Shown here: one piece after another, positions 6,638 to 14,634 of the stretch | How positions within the stretch are numbered: the stretch's first letter is position 1 | Layout: every line of letters begins with the position of its first letter | Source of the DNA: Aminipila sp963524205 | GTDB lineage: Bacteria > Bacillota > Clostridia > Peptostreptococcales > Anaerovoracaceae | Direction of reading: 5' to 3' | Assembly: GCA_963524205.1 (NCBI GenBank) | Contig: CAURED010000004.1 | Location: 170,817-234,816 of the forward strand | DNA: 64,000 bases | Translations under genes and position numbers: made by a program | The notes under the pieces: model-generated | The model's input: the letters and a program-made list of their open reading frames with translations, nothing else | What the model was told of the DNA's origin: nothing | Databases searched by the model: none

Positions 6638-8479
6638 TCATTTTATATCGAATCGTTTCAGCTTATCATAAAAAACAGATTTAGATATGCCTAATTCTTC
6701 AATTATTTTCTGTTTATCTCCAGAATATTCTTTTAACGCATTTTCTAAAATTTCTTTTTCTGCCTGCTGAACTCTTTCCTTAAAATTCATTGCCATCTGT
6801 GGCTGAGCTTCTGCAATGTTTATATGTTCCGGATAAATAAGATTGGAATCACACAATGTTATTGCTCTCTCGATAACGTTTTCCAGTTCACGTACATTAC
6901 CAGGCCAATTATAATTCACTATTTTACTTAACGCTTCTCCAGAAAATAATTTAGGTTCAAGACTATACCCATTGCAGATTTTATTTAAAATCTTATTTAT
7001 AAGGAGATATAAATCCGACTTTCTTTCTCTCAAAGGTGGTATATATATGGGAAACACGTTTATTCTATAATATAAATCCTGCCTGAAAGTACCATTTGCT
7101 ACAGCCTCCTGCAAATTTTGATTGGTTGCAGTAATGATTCTTATATCTACGTGGGTGGGCTTAGTTGCCCCCACTCTGTATATTACTTTATTCTGAAGCA
7201 CGTAGAGTAATTTAACCTGCATTTCCATAGGAAGCTCTCCTATTTCATCTAAGAAAATAGTTCCGCCATTTGCCTGTTCAAAGTACCCCATTTTCCCAGA
7301 CGATAAAGCCCCTGTAAATGCACCAGCTACATAACCAAACAGTTCACTTTCTATTAGATTTGGTGCTATGGCACTACAATTCACTTCAACAAATGGTGCA
7401 TTTTTATTGTATATACAATGAATTTCATAGGCTAGCTGGGATTTTCCCGTTCCGCTTTCTCCTGTGATAAGTACATTAAACTTTGTCTTAGAAGACTTAT
7501 ACGCAAAGAATTTTACTTCTTTCATAATAGAACTATTTCCTACAAAATTTTCAAAAGCATCAGTAGGTATATCCATATATAATCGATTAAAATCCTGGCT
7601 CTTTTTCTCCATTTCAATAATAATTTCGTTTCGATCCTGAAGAAGCTCTTCCATTCTGGATAAATCTCTTATTTTTAATATTACACCATCCACTCCATTT
7701 TCATCACACACAGGATAAATAGAACAAAGTCCAGGCCTTTTGTTTAGCTCATAAACCGTGCTGCATATTCCATCACATTTGCCTTCTAAAATTTCATCCA
7801 TCTTTTTAAATAAGTCAGTATACTCAAAAACATCCTCAACTGTGGCTCCTATAACCTCCAAATCATTTTCTAGGTTTCCCTTAGCTAAGTACTTACATCC
7901 AGTTAGTACTTCCTTTAAGGCTTCTTTTCTTACGGTATATCCTTTTTCCTGAAAGAATTTAGCCTGTCCTGTTTTACCATCAATAATAACAATATGCCCT
8001 ACTGAGTTTAGGAAGTTCATATCATAATTAATATTATTTACAGAAATCCGCATTAACCCTTCTTTTGGCTGAATTATTGCTGAGATTGAAAATCCTAAGT
8101 AATTTTTACTTAATTCGAATTGTGAGGTAATACTATTGCCACGGATATACTTATATACCGGCTTCATCTCTGAATTCTGATACACACCTATTGCCAGCAA
8201 AGCATCCCCAGACTTTATATCCTTATCTTTGATGTTTATTAATGCTAAATCCTCTGGAGTCAAATCGCCATCGTCATTACCAATAGCATTATCTGTAATA
8301 ATAACGATATCCCCATCTTCAATGGTCCCTGCCGGATGTGAAGCTGCATTTTCAAATATAATTCCAGTTATTTCCTTTGCTTTATGGTTAAATACTTGAA
8401 ATCTTCTTTTTTTATCTACATAAATCAATCCTTCGTCTATACTATCAGCAATTTCATGGAATATTTCTCGTTTTTTCAA
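6638..8479 (-). CDS. Sigma-54-dependent transcriptional activator with PAS input
   Basis: A 613-residue enhancer-binding protein. A PAS-like segment (IADSIDEGLIYVD) opens the protein, a long sensor region follows, and a second PAS-like stretch lies just before the AAA+ core. The core carries Walker A GESGTGKS near residue 340, the sigma-54 contact loop GAFTGA near 385 and Walker B GGTIFLDEIGELP near 407. A Fis-type HTH (IIEELGISKSVFYDKLKRF) closes it. The start is the TTG at 8479, which has GGAGG 8 nt upstream; a GTG at 8494 lacks such a site. It lies 53 bp after the amino acid ABC genes on the same strand and is the obvious candidate to fire the three -24/-12 promoters nearby. Its ligand is unknown. 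Confidence 0.93.
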   Translation of the reverse strand: MKKREIFHEIADSIDEGLIYVDKKRRFQVFNHKAKEITGIIFENAASHPAGTIEDGDIVIITDNAIGNDDGDLTPEDLALINIKDKDIKSGDALLAIGVYQNSEMKPVYKYIRGNSITSQFELSKNYLGFSISAIIQPKEGLMRISVNNINYDMNFLNSVGHIVIIDGKTGQAKFFQEKGYTVRKEALKEVLTGCKYLAKGNLENDLEVIGATVEDVFEYTDLFKKMDEILEGKCDGICSTVYELNKRPGLCSIYPVCDENGVDGVILKIRDLSRMEELLQDRNEIIIEMEKKSQDFNRLYMDIPTDAFENFVGNSSIMKEVKFFAYKSSKTKFNVLITGESGTGKSQLAYEIHCIYNKNAPFVEVNCSAIAPNLIESELFGYVAGAFTGALSSGKMGYFEQANGGTIFLDEIGELPMEMQVKLLYVLQNKVIYRVGATKPTHVDIRIITATNQNLQEAVANGTFRQDLYYRINVFPIYIPPLRERKSDLYLLINKILNKICNGYSLEPKLFSGEALSKIVNYNWPGNVRELENVIERAITLCDSNLIYPEHINIAEAQPQMAMNFKERVQQAEKEILENALKEYSGDKQKIIEELGISKSVFYDKLKRFDIK

Positions 8480-8532
8480 TGTTTCAACCTCCACATCAAT
8501 ATACTAATAGTTTACCACATATCGGCTTTATA

Positions 8533-9255
8533 TTACAAAATTTTGCTTAAAAATTCTTTAGTTCTTTCGCTTTGGGTATGATTAAAAATTTGTTCGGGAG
8601 TCCCTTGTTCCATAATGATTCCTTCATCCATAAATAATATCCTGTCAGCCACTTCCCTGGCAAATCCCATCTCATGGGTCACTATAACCATAGTCATACC
8701 TTTATCAGCTAAATCTCTCATAACTTCAAGAACTTCCCCCACCATTTCAGGGTCAAGGGCCGATGTAGGTTCATCAAACAACATGACTTCAGGGTTCATT
8801 GCAAGAGCTCTGGCGATTGCCACACGTTGTTTTTGCCCCCCTGAAAGGGAACTTGGATAAACTTGAGCTTTATCTGCAAGCCCTACCTTATCAAGTAATT
8901 CCATAGCCGCTTTTTCCGAAGCCTTTTTTGACATTCCCATTACATTCACAGGTGCCATTGTAATATTTTCAAGAGTCTTCATGTGGGGAAACAAATTAAA
9001 GTTCTGAAATACCATTCCCAGCTTTTGACGCATTGAATTTAAATTTACACCTTTTTTATTAATCTGCTGTCCATCTATATAGATTTCTCCACTTGTGGGT
9101 TCTTCTAACAAGTTTAAACATCTTAGGAATGTACTTTTTCCAGAGCCGGAAGGGCCAATGACACAAACCACCTCACCCTCGTTAATTTTTACATCAATAT
9201 TTTTTAGAACCTGTAGGGTTCCATAGCTTTTAGTTAAATTATTAACTTCTATCAC
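8533..9255 (-). CDS. Polar amino acid ABC transporter, ATP-binding protein (GlnQ-like)
   Basis: A 240-residue ATPase of the amino acid uptake class. Walker A GPSGSGKST is near residue 33, the signature LSGGQKQR near 133, Walker B VMLFDEPTSALDPE near 156 and the switch His in VTHEMGFA near 192. It starts with GTG at 9255 (GGAGG 10 nt upstream) and overlaps the permease gene by 14 bp, suggesting coupled translation. It energises import of the ligand bound by the lipoprotein at 9978-10736. Because the operon ends with the sigma-54 activator of the cell-wall peptide region, the ligand may be an amino acid or dipeptide from that pathway (inference). Confidence 0.94.
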   Translation of the reverse strand: MIEVNNLTKSYGTLQVLKNIDVKINEGEVVCVIGPSGSGKSTFLRCLNLLEEPTSGEIYIDGQQINKKGVNLNSMRQKLGMVFQNFNLFPHMKTLENITMAPVNVMGMSKKASEKAAMELLDKVGLADKAQVYPSSLSGGQKQRVAIARALAMNPEVMLFDEPTSALDPEMVGEVLEVMRDLADKGMTMVIVTHEMGFAREVADRILFMDEGIIMEQGTPEQIFNHTQSERTKEFLSKIL

Positions 9256-9913
9256 TTTGTGCCATCCTCCTTTCCAAATATACTACAATTCTTGAAAGTG
9301 GAATTGTAAGACTTAAATATACAAATGCCGTGCCTAAGTAGGCTGGCCATGCCAAAAATGTTGCTGATGACCAAAGCATACTCTTTCTAGTTATTTCAGT
9401 AATAGAAATAACCGACAATACTGCACTTTCTTTTATCAACGCTATAAACTCATTTCCTAAAGCTGGCAGAATGATTTTAAATGCCTGAGGTATGATAACA
9501 AGCTTCATAGCACTAAGCTGTGTCATTCCTAAAGATCTCGCAGCTTCCATCTGCCCCTTATCTATAGCCTGCAGACCAGAACGGATAATTTCAGCCACAT
9601 AAGCCGAACTATTTATACCACATGCAAGCATACCTGCTATAACAGGATAATCCCATCTAAACATGATTCCATTTGCCTGAAGCAGTGTTGGCACTCCATT
9701 ATACAGTATAAGCGCTTGTACAATAAGCGGGGTTCCTCGCAAAAGTTCCACATAGACAGCTGCTGGCAGGCTAATAATCTTATATCTTGAAAGTTTACAC
9801 ATAGCAATAAGCAACCCCAGCGCTACCCCAATGATAACTGCTGCTGCCGTTATCTGCAGTGTAACTCCAATACCACTATATGCAACCTTTATACCGGTTA
9901 AATAATTTCCCAA
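9242..9913 (-). CDS. Polar amino acid ABC transporter, permease
   Basis: A 223-residue HisM/GlnP-type inner membrane permease. About five hydrophobic segments are visible. The family text VELLRGTPLIVQALIL lies near residue 75, and the EAA loop (GQMEAARSLGMTQLSAMKLVIIPQ) near residue 140 contacts the ATPase. The start is the TTG at 9913, since AGGAGG lies 7 nt before it. The longer frame from 9964 would run through a hairpin that follows the binding-protein gene. It sits between the binding protein and the ATPase in one operon. Confidence 0.92.
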   Translation of the reverse strand: MGNYLTGIKVAYSGIGVTLQITAAAVIIGVALGLLIAMCKLSRYKIISLPAAVYVELLRGTPLIVQALILYNGVPTLLQANGIMFRWDYPVIAGMLACGINSSAYVAEIIRSGLQAIDKGQMEAARSLGMTQLSAMKLVIIPQAFKIILPALGNEFIALIKESAVLSVISITEITRKSMLWSSATFLAWPAYLGTAFVYLSLTIPLSRIVVYLERRMAQSDRS

Positions 9914-9940
9914 AGCTTTTCCTCCTATACTAAAATCAGC

Positions 9941-9970
9941 AAAACAGGTTTGCCATAAAGACAAACCTGC
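9941..9970 (-). terminator. Intercistronic terminator-like hairpin between binding protein and permease
   Basis: On the minus strand CAGGTTTG pairs with CAAACCTG, followed by TTTT. It lies directly after the binding-protein stop. Such hairpins often hold downstream membrane genes at a lower level than the abundant binding protein, by partial termination or 3' end protection. Confidence 0.65.
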
Positions 9971-9977
9971 TCATCAC

Positions 9978-10736
9978 TTATTCAAACCACTTACTATATA
10001 GCTTATCAAACGTACCATTTTCCTTTATGTTCTTCATGCCAGTATTTATTTTATCTAGCAATTCTTTATTTCCTTTTTTAACGGCTATTCCATAAGACTC
10101 TGCATTTAGCACATCTCCTACAATTTCTACATTTCCCGGTTTTGCAGTCATATATGCCTTTGTCACAGGAAGGTCATTGATTAATGCATCAATAGCTCCA
10201 TTCTGCAAATCCATCATAGCTACATCTAATCCATCATATATTTTAGCTTCTTTAATCTTCCCAGCCTTTTGAAGTTCATCGCATTTATCCGCACCAGTTG
10301 TACCAATCTGACCACCCACCTTCATATCTGGAGTTAAGTCCTTAATACTTGTTATTGATTTATTTCCAGCCTTTACTGCAACAACAAGTCCTGAATCATA
10401 ATAGGTCTCTGAGAAGTCAACCTTTTTTCTTCTATCTGGGCTGGCATTCATGCCCGATGCAATAATATCAATATTTCCAGATTGTAAGGCTGTTATTAAT
10501 CCTCCAAAGGACATGTTTACCCATTCAAGTTCAAAGCCCTGATCTGCTGCAATAGCTTCCATCATGTCTACATCAAAACCACTAAGTTCTCCTGTTTCAG
10601 TATCTGTTGTATCAAAGGGTGGGAATGTAGGTTCCATAGCTACTTTATACACCACTTTATCTTGACCGCATGCCGCAAATGCAAATACCATAACCCCCAC
10701 TAAAACCACTGACATCCATTTCTTTATATTTTTCAT
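9978..10736 (-). CDS. Amino acid ABC transporter, substrate-binding lipoprotein
   Basis: A 252-residue periplasmic-type binding protein, anchored as a lipoprotein. The signal peptide ends in AFAAC, giving the lipidated Cys at about residue 23. Family text includes FPPFDTTDTETGELSGFDVD, SGMNASPDRRKKVDFS (near residue 93) and QIGTTGADKC, as in GlnH/ArtJ-like proteins. It should capture a polar amino acid outside the membrane and hand it to the permease encoded downstream. It is the first gene of the operon and has a good sigma-A promoter at 10801-10829 and an AAGGAGG ribosome site. The precise ligand is not decidable by eye. Confidence 0.93.
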   Translation of the reverse strand: MKNIKKWMSVVLVGVMVFAFAACGQDKVVYKVAMEPTFPPFDTTDTETGELSGFDVDMMEAIAADQGFELEWVNMSFGGLITALQSGNIDIIASGMNASPDRRKKVDFSETYYDSGLVVAVKAGNKSITSIKDLTPDMKVGGQIGTTGADKCDELQKAGKIKEAKIYDGLDVAMMDLQNGAIDALINDLPVTKAYMTAKPGNVEIVGDVLNAESYGIAVKKGNKELLDKINTGMKNIKENGTFDKLYSKWFE

Positions 10737-10800
10737 ATTGAGTACCTCCTTATATCTAACTTATGAATAAATATTTTATATAATTTAACTTTATTGCATG

Positions 10801-10829
10801 ATTATACATGTATATTTATTCATATTCAA
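10801..10829 (-). promoter_or_regulatory. Sigma-A promoter of the amino acid ABC operon
   Basis: On the minus strand there is TTGAAT, a 17-bp spacer and a perfect TATAAT. The transcribed unit would be binding protein, permease, ATPase and sigma-54 activator. No -24/-12 element was found here, so the activator gene itself seems to be under vegetative control. Confidence 0.7.
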
Positions 10830-10902
10830 GTGTTATTTTACAAATATTCAAAGTCTTAATTTTCAGAAAAATCCGCAGTGTCATAGTTTTTTATTGCAGC
10901 AC

Positions 10903-10938
10903 AAAAAAGCGAGTATACATTTATGCACGCTCGCTTTT
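10903..10938 (-). terminator. Terminator after the 98-residue hypothetical gene
   Basis: Arms AAAAGCGAG and CTCGCTTTT pair, and the minus strand continues with a T run. It lies 35 bp after the stop of the gene at 10973-11269. Confidence 0.75.
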
Positions 10939-10972
10939 GGAATATTTCTTATTTTATTAATTTCACTGTATA

Positions 10973-11269
10973 CTATTTTATTTTCTTTAATTCTTCTGGT
11001 TCTGTAAACTCTAACGGATTCTGATCAATCCATCCTAAAGCTTCTTTTGCACATTCCTTGTATATTTCATGCTTGCCAAGCTTTGCAAAAGTACTTTCTT
11101 TTTTAGATATTTCTCCAAGTTCAGGAGTAAAAAGTTTATAAATTGCTGCCTGAAATTTTTCATTAAGCCTAACTATCTCAACAATAGCTTCTTTTCCGTT
11201 CTTCATCAGCACATTCATAGTACCATCATCTAAAGTGTTGACTTTTTCAATATTGATGTAATCCTTCAT
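10973..11269 (-). CDS. Hypothetical small protein (98 aa)
   Basis: A soluble 98-residue protein that I do not recognise. It begins MKDYINIEKV, then has a beta-like segment (GTMNVLMKNGKEAIVEIVRL) and a lysine- and glutamate-rich helical end containing KECAKEALGWIDQNP. The start at 11269 is preferred because AAAGGAAAG stands 8 nt before it; the longer frame has no clear site. It is transcribed alone, divergently from the arsR operon, with its own terminator. No function is proposed. Confidence 0.65.
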   Translation of the reverse strand: MKDYINIEKVNTLDDGTMNVLMKNGKEAIVEIVRLNEKFQAAIYKLFTPELGEISKKESTFAKLGKHEIYKECAKEALGWIDQNPLEFTEPEELKKIK

Positions 11270-11364
11270 GCATATCACTTTCCTTTCCCTTGTTATGTAG
11301 TTATTATAGCATAAATTTACAGAATTTTCAACCATTTGAATTTATAATTAAATTTAAAAATACA

Positions 11365-11393
11365 TTGACGTTTATCTATATGTTGCATATAAT
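11365..11393 (+). promoter_or_regulatory. Sigma-A promoter of the arsR operon
   Basis: TTGACG at 11365, a 17-bp spacer and a perfect TATAAT at 11388. The -10 lies inside the inverted repeat described next, so a bound repressor would block RNA polymerase. Confidence 0.88.
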
Positions 11394-11403
11394 ACATATA
11401 GAT
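11374..11403. promoter_or_regulatory. ArsR-type operator (inverted repeat)
   Basis: Perfect 9-bp arms ATCTATATG (11374-11382) and CATATAGAT (11395-11403) are separated by 12 bp and span the -10 box. This arrangement is typical of operators of ArsR/SmtB repressors. The encoded repressor begins 50 bp downstream, so autoregulation is expected. Confidence 0.8.
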
Positions 11404-11452
11404 ACTAATCGATATGATAATAAGAACTATTATTTTAAAGGAGGCAAACAAA

Positions 11453-11749
11453 ATGAACACTATAGATTATGCTTTTATTTGCAAAGCCCTTGGGGATTCC
11501 AATAGACTTCAAATAGTAACTATGCTTTCAGACGGCGAGAAATGTGCCTGTAAACTGCTTGAAAAATTTGAAATTACTCAACCAACTCTATCTCATCATA
11601 TGAGGATTTTATGTGAATGTGGCCTGGTCGAAGTAAGAAAAGATGGTAAATGGTCGCATTATACTTTAAATGCTGAAATTTTACTTTCTTTTCAAACATT
11701 TATAAATGAATTAAATGCGTGTAAGGCAGGTGTATACACATGCGAATAG
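11453..11749 (+). CDS. ArsR/SmtB family metal(loid)-responsive repressor
   Basis: A 98-residue winged-helix protein. The motif GEKCACKLLEKF near residue 29 puts a Cys pair in the DNA-recognition region, as in arsenic-sensing ArsR (ELCVCDL type). The helix that reads DNA is TQPTLSHHMRILCECGLV, and two further Cys near the C-terminus could add ligands. The start at 11453 follows AAAGGAGG. It would repress its own operon and release DNA when a thiol-binding metal(loid) is bound. The permease gene overlaps its end by 10 bp. Confidence 0.9.
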   Translation: MNTIDYAFICKALGDSNRLQIVTMLSDGEKCACKLLEKFEITQPTLSHHMRILCECGLVEVRKDGKWSHYTLNAEILLSFQTFINELNACKAGVYTCE

Positions 11750-12744
11750 TTTGGAACTTTTTTCAAGACCAGATTTTAGGAATGAAATGGCTTAATGAAC
11801 TTATAGGTGCTATTCTCACAAGTTGCGGCCTAGATATCAATAACAAACTAGGGGGGAGTTTACAATTCTTTATATATGATGTGGTTAAAATTTTTATATT
11901 ACTATCTATTTTAATTTTCATTATTTCATATATTCAAAGTTTCTTTCCACCTGAGAGGACTAAAAAAATCCTTAGCCACTTTCGAGGGATTACAGCAAAC
12001 ATACTTTCTGCATTGCTTGGAACGATAACACCTTTTTGTTCCTGCTCCTCCATCCCCCTATTTATTGGTTTTTCCAGTGCAGGACTTCCAGTTGGAGTTA
12101 CATTCTCCTTCTTGATATCCTCTCCTTTAGTAGATTTAGGAAGTCTAATCCTTTTAATGAGTATCTTTGGTGCGAAAATTGCCGTTGCTTACGTCATTGT
12201 GGGTTTAATACTTGCTGTAATTGGTGGCACACTAATTGAGAAGCTAGGTATGCAGAAATATGTTGAAGACTTTATTATGTCCGCAAATAGTGTTGATATA
12301 GAATCGCCGGATTTAACAAAGAAGGAACGTGCAATTTATGCAAAAGAGCAAGTGGCTTCAACTGTAAAAAAAGTATTCTGGTATGTCCTTATAGGGGTAG
12401 GTATTGGTGCTTTAATCCATAACTGGATTCCTGCAGAAATAATTCAGGCGATTTTAGGTCAAAAAAATCCATTTTCCGTTGTACTTGCTACAGTAGTTGG
12501 AATTCCTATGTATGCTGATATATTTGGAACGTTACCTATTGCAGAAGCCTTATCTTCCAAAGGGGTAGGTCTAGGAACCATCCTATCATTTATGATGGGA
12601 GTTACTGCACTATCCTTACCCTCGATGATTATGCTGCGTAAGGCTGTGAAACCAAAACTACTCGGTGCATTTGTCGGAATAGTAGCTGTTGGAATCATTA
12701 TTATTGGATATACGTTCAATGCATTCGAATTCATATTTATTTAA
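11740..12744 (+). CDS. Permease of the DUF318/YraQ (ArsP-like) family
   Basis: A 334-residue membrane protein with about eight hydrophobic segments. The block GTITPFCSCSSIPLFIGFSSAGLP near residue 93 with its CSCSS motif is diagnostic of the DUF318 permeases, and a second repeat (VVGIPMYADIFGTLPIAEAL) lies near residue 250. Members such as ArsP export trivalent organoarsenicals; others are of unknown substrate. The overlap with arsR and the following CxxC redox gene support a thiophilic metal(loid) substrate. The charged loop near residues 170-205 separates the two halves. Confidence 0.88.
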   Translation: MRIVWNFFQDQILGMKWLNELIGAILTSCGLDINNKLGGSLQFFIYDVVKIFILLSILIFIISYIQSFFPPERTKKILSHFRGITANILSALLGTITPFCSCSSIPLFIGFSSAGLPVGVTFSFLISSPLVDLGSLILLMSIFGAKIAVAYVIVGLILAVIGGTLIEKLGMQKYVEDFIMSANSVDIESPDLTKKERAIYAKEQVASTVKKVFWYVLIGVGIGALIHNWIPAEIIQAILGQKNPFSVVLATVVGIPMYADIFGTLPIAEALSSKGVGLGTILSFMMGVTALSLPSMIMLRKAVKPKLLGAFVGIVAVGIIIIGYTFNAFEFIFI

Positions 12745-12777
12745 TAATTCTTATAATAAATTTAGGAGGTATATATA

Positions 12778-13128
12778 ATGGCTTTATTTAAATTGGGAAA
12801 GAAAAAAGAAACAAGTGGGTGTTGCTGTGGTGGAAACTGTAATGCTGATACTATGGCTGATGCAGAAACTGCTAAACAAGAAGGTGCCGCTATAAAAGTA
12901 CTCGGCACTGGCTGTTCTAAGTGTAATCAGCTTGAAGCAGCCACAAAGGAAGCCTTAGCACAGCTTGGCATGGATACAACTATAGATCATGTTACTGATT
13001 TTTCACAAATTGCTTCATATGGCGTAATGTCTACACCGGCTTTAGTTGTTGACGGTAAAGTTGTTTCCTACGGCAAAGTCTTAAAAACTGAAGAAGTAGT
13101 TAAAATCCTTGAAAAAGTCAAAGGATAA
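12778..13128 (+). CDS. Small redox-active disulfide (thioredoxin-like) protein
   Basis: A 116-residue protein with a thioredoxin-like domain of the TM0996/MTH895 type from about residue 38 onward (IKVLGTGCSKCNQLE, active site CSKC; MSTPALVVDGKVVSYGK). The N-terminus adds a Cys cluster, SGCCCGGNC near residues 13-21, which could bind metal. These proteins often follow DUF318 permeases. It may reduce or hand over the permease substrate in the cytoplasm (inference). It starts 33 bp after the permease with ribosome site AGGAGG. Confidence 0.88.
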   Translation: MALFKLGKKKETSGCCCGGNCNADTMADAETAKQEGAAIKVLGTGCSKCNQLEAATKEALAQLGMDTTIDHVTDFSQIASYGVMSTPALVVDGKVVSYGKVLKTEEVVKILEKVKG

Positions 13129-13170
13129 TTTTTCAGTTGTAAAATAATTATTAGAAAGGATGGGTTGACT

Positions 13171-13755
13171 GTGAACTGCCATAACGTTATAAAATGTGCA
13201 TGTCCGAAAAAAGCATGTCCCAGAAATGGTAAATGTTGTGACTGCATCGCTAAGCATAGACAATTAAAAAGTCTACCCCACTGTTTATCTATGAATGAGG
13301 GTAAACTTTATATAAGATCTGCTTACAAGAACTTAGAAGAAGTTCGAAATATCTTTCTTGAATATTCTCAAATACCAGATGCTGAAGTATGTTTTGATTC
13401 TTTCACTGAAGAGCTGAATAATTTACCTGGCTTATATTCATCGCCATACGGAAGGCTTTATCTTGCCTATTTAGGAGGTAATATAGCTGGTTGTATTGCT
13501 CTAAAGCCTGTAAATGATACGGTTTGTGAAATGAAACGTTTATATGTAAAACCTGCATATCGATCAAAAGGTATAGCAAAAAAACTCCTTAAAAAGGTTA
13601 TCTCTGAGGGAAAAAAACAAGGATATGAAGAAATGATACTTGAAACACTTCCATGTATGACATCTGCCATACCTTTATATGAGTCATTTAATTTTAATAG
13701 ATTAACGGATGCTTCTAAAAATAATAATATTATTATATATTGTAAAAAATTATAA
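13171..13755 (+). CDS. GNAT acetyltransferase with Cys-rich DUF6485-like N-terminus
   Basis: A 194-residue fusion. The first 35 residues hold seven Cys (CHNVIKCACPKKACPRNGKC and CDC), like the small DUF6485 zinc-type proteins. Residues about 45-190 form a GNAT domain with the acetyl-CoA loop near VKPAYRSKGIAKKLL and a family-like end, ILETLPCMTSAIPLYESFNF. The GTG at 13171 is chosen because AAAGGA lies 10 nt upstream; a TTG at 13165 is the alternative. It is the last gene of the arsR operon and ends in a terminator. The acetyl acceptor is unknown. Confidence 0.8.
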   Translation: MNCHNVIKCACPKKACPRNGKCCDCIAKHRQLKSLPHCLSMNEGKLYIRSAYKNLEEVRNIFLEYSQIPDAEVCFDSFTEELNNLPGLYSSPYGRLYLAYLGGNIAGCIALKPVNDTVCEMKRLYVKPAYRSKGIAKKLLKKVISEGKKQGYEEMILETLPCMTSAIPLYESFNFNRLTDASKNNNIIIYCKKL

Positions 13756-13756
13756 T

Positions 13757-13808
13757 AAAAAATCCACCCCATAGAAATTATATCTTTATGAGGTGGATTC
13801 TATTTTTT
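13757..13808. terminator. Bidirectional terminator between GNAT and deacetylase genes
   Basis: AATCCACC pairs with GGTGGATT around an AT-rich loop, with A runs on the left and T runs on the right. It serves both convergent genes. Confidence 0.85.
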
Positions 13809-13812
13809 CATT

Positions 13813-14550
13813 TTAGAGTACACATTGCTTTCCGGCATGGTCCATATGATAATCTTTATAGTAAATCAGCTGACCTACTGGAACGATCTGAAATCCTTGA
13901 TCCTGCAAGCTCTTTAAAACCAACGGTAAATACTCACTTACCTGTTCTGCGTTATTATGAAATAAAATGATATCCCCTGACTTTACATTTCTTGTCACTC
14001 TTTCTACAATTTGTTCTGTAGAAATATCTTTCCAGTCCAGGCTATCAACAGACCACTGTATAACCTTGTATCCTTCTGCCTCGCAAGTCTCTATAACATG
14101 GTTGTCATATGCTCCAAAAGGCGGCCTGAATAAAGTAGTTTTCTGCCCTGTGATTTTTTGGATAACATCTGAAGTTCCCTTTAGTTCACTGGAAATTTTC
14201 TCTGAAGTAAGTCCTGTCATATCAGGATGTGTTGCCGAATGGTTGCCTATTTCATGGCCACGTTTCTGTATTTCTTTCACATCTTGTGGATACTTTTCTG
14301 CCCAGAATTTAACAAGGAAAAAAGTTGCTTTCACATTGTACTTATCAAGATTATCTAAAATATCCATGGTTTTATCATCGCCCCAAGCAGCATCGAAACT
14401 GATAGCGACTTTCTTTTCAGAAGTCTGCACATTGTATATAGGCAGCTTTCTATCCTGATTTATAACAGCACTAACATCTATTGCGTGAAAAATCCATATT
14501 GCTGCGGCTATAATAATTAATGCCGCAAATAGTCTAGAAAGTATTTTCAT
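13813..14550 (-). CDS. Polysaccharide deacetylase, PdaB-like
   Basis: A 245-residue secreted or membrane-anchored enzyme with an N-terminal hydrophobic segment (residues 7-25). The NodB domain shows ISFDAAWGDD (metal Asp), HEIGNHSATHPDMT (metal His pair) and LFRPPFGAYD (catalytic-face Arg). The FDAAWGDD form of motif 1 is seen in PdaB-type sporulation deacetylases rather than the TFDDG form of chitin deacetylases. It likely removes N-acetyl groups from peptidoglycan, perhaps in the spore cortex. It is transcribed alone. Confidence 0.86.
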   Translation of the reverse strand: MKILSRLFAALIIIAAAIWIFHAIDVSAVINQDRKLPIYNVQTSEKKVAISFDAAWGDDKTMDILDNLDKYNVKATFFLVKFWAEKYPQDVKEIQKRGHEIGNHSATHPDMTGLTSEKISSELKGTSDVIQKITGQKTTLFRPPFGAYDNHVIETCEAEGYKVIQWSVDSLDWKDISTEQIVERVTRNVKSGDIILFHNNAEQVSEYLPLVLKSLQDQGFQIVPVGQLIYYKDYHMDHAGKQCVL

Positions 14551-14634
14551 TGGTAATATCCTCCGATTAAAAAAATGATACTACCATAATATGCAATCCT
14601 CTATTCATTCATGCTGATTATATAAAAATAACCA

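Noticed and set aside
10737..10972. Fourth sigma-54 promoter in front of the amino acid ABC operon
   Set aside because: No TGG/TTGC pair with correct spacing was found on the minus strand; a clear sigma-A promoter is present instead.
12459..12734. 91-codon antisense frame inside the DUF318 permease gene
   Set aside because: It has no ribosome site or family motifs and overlaps a certain gene.
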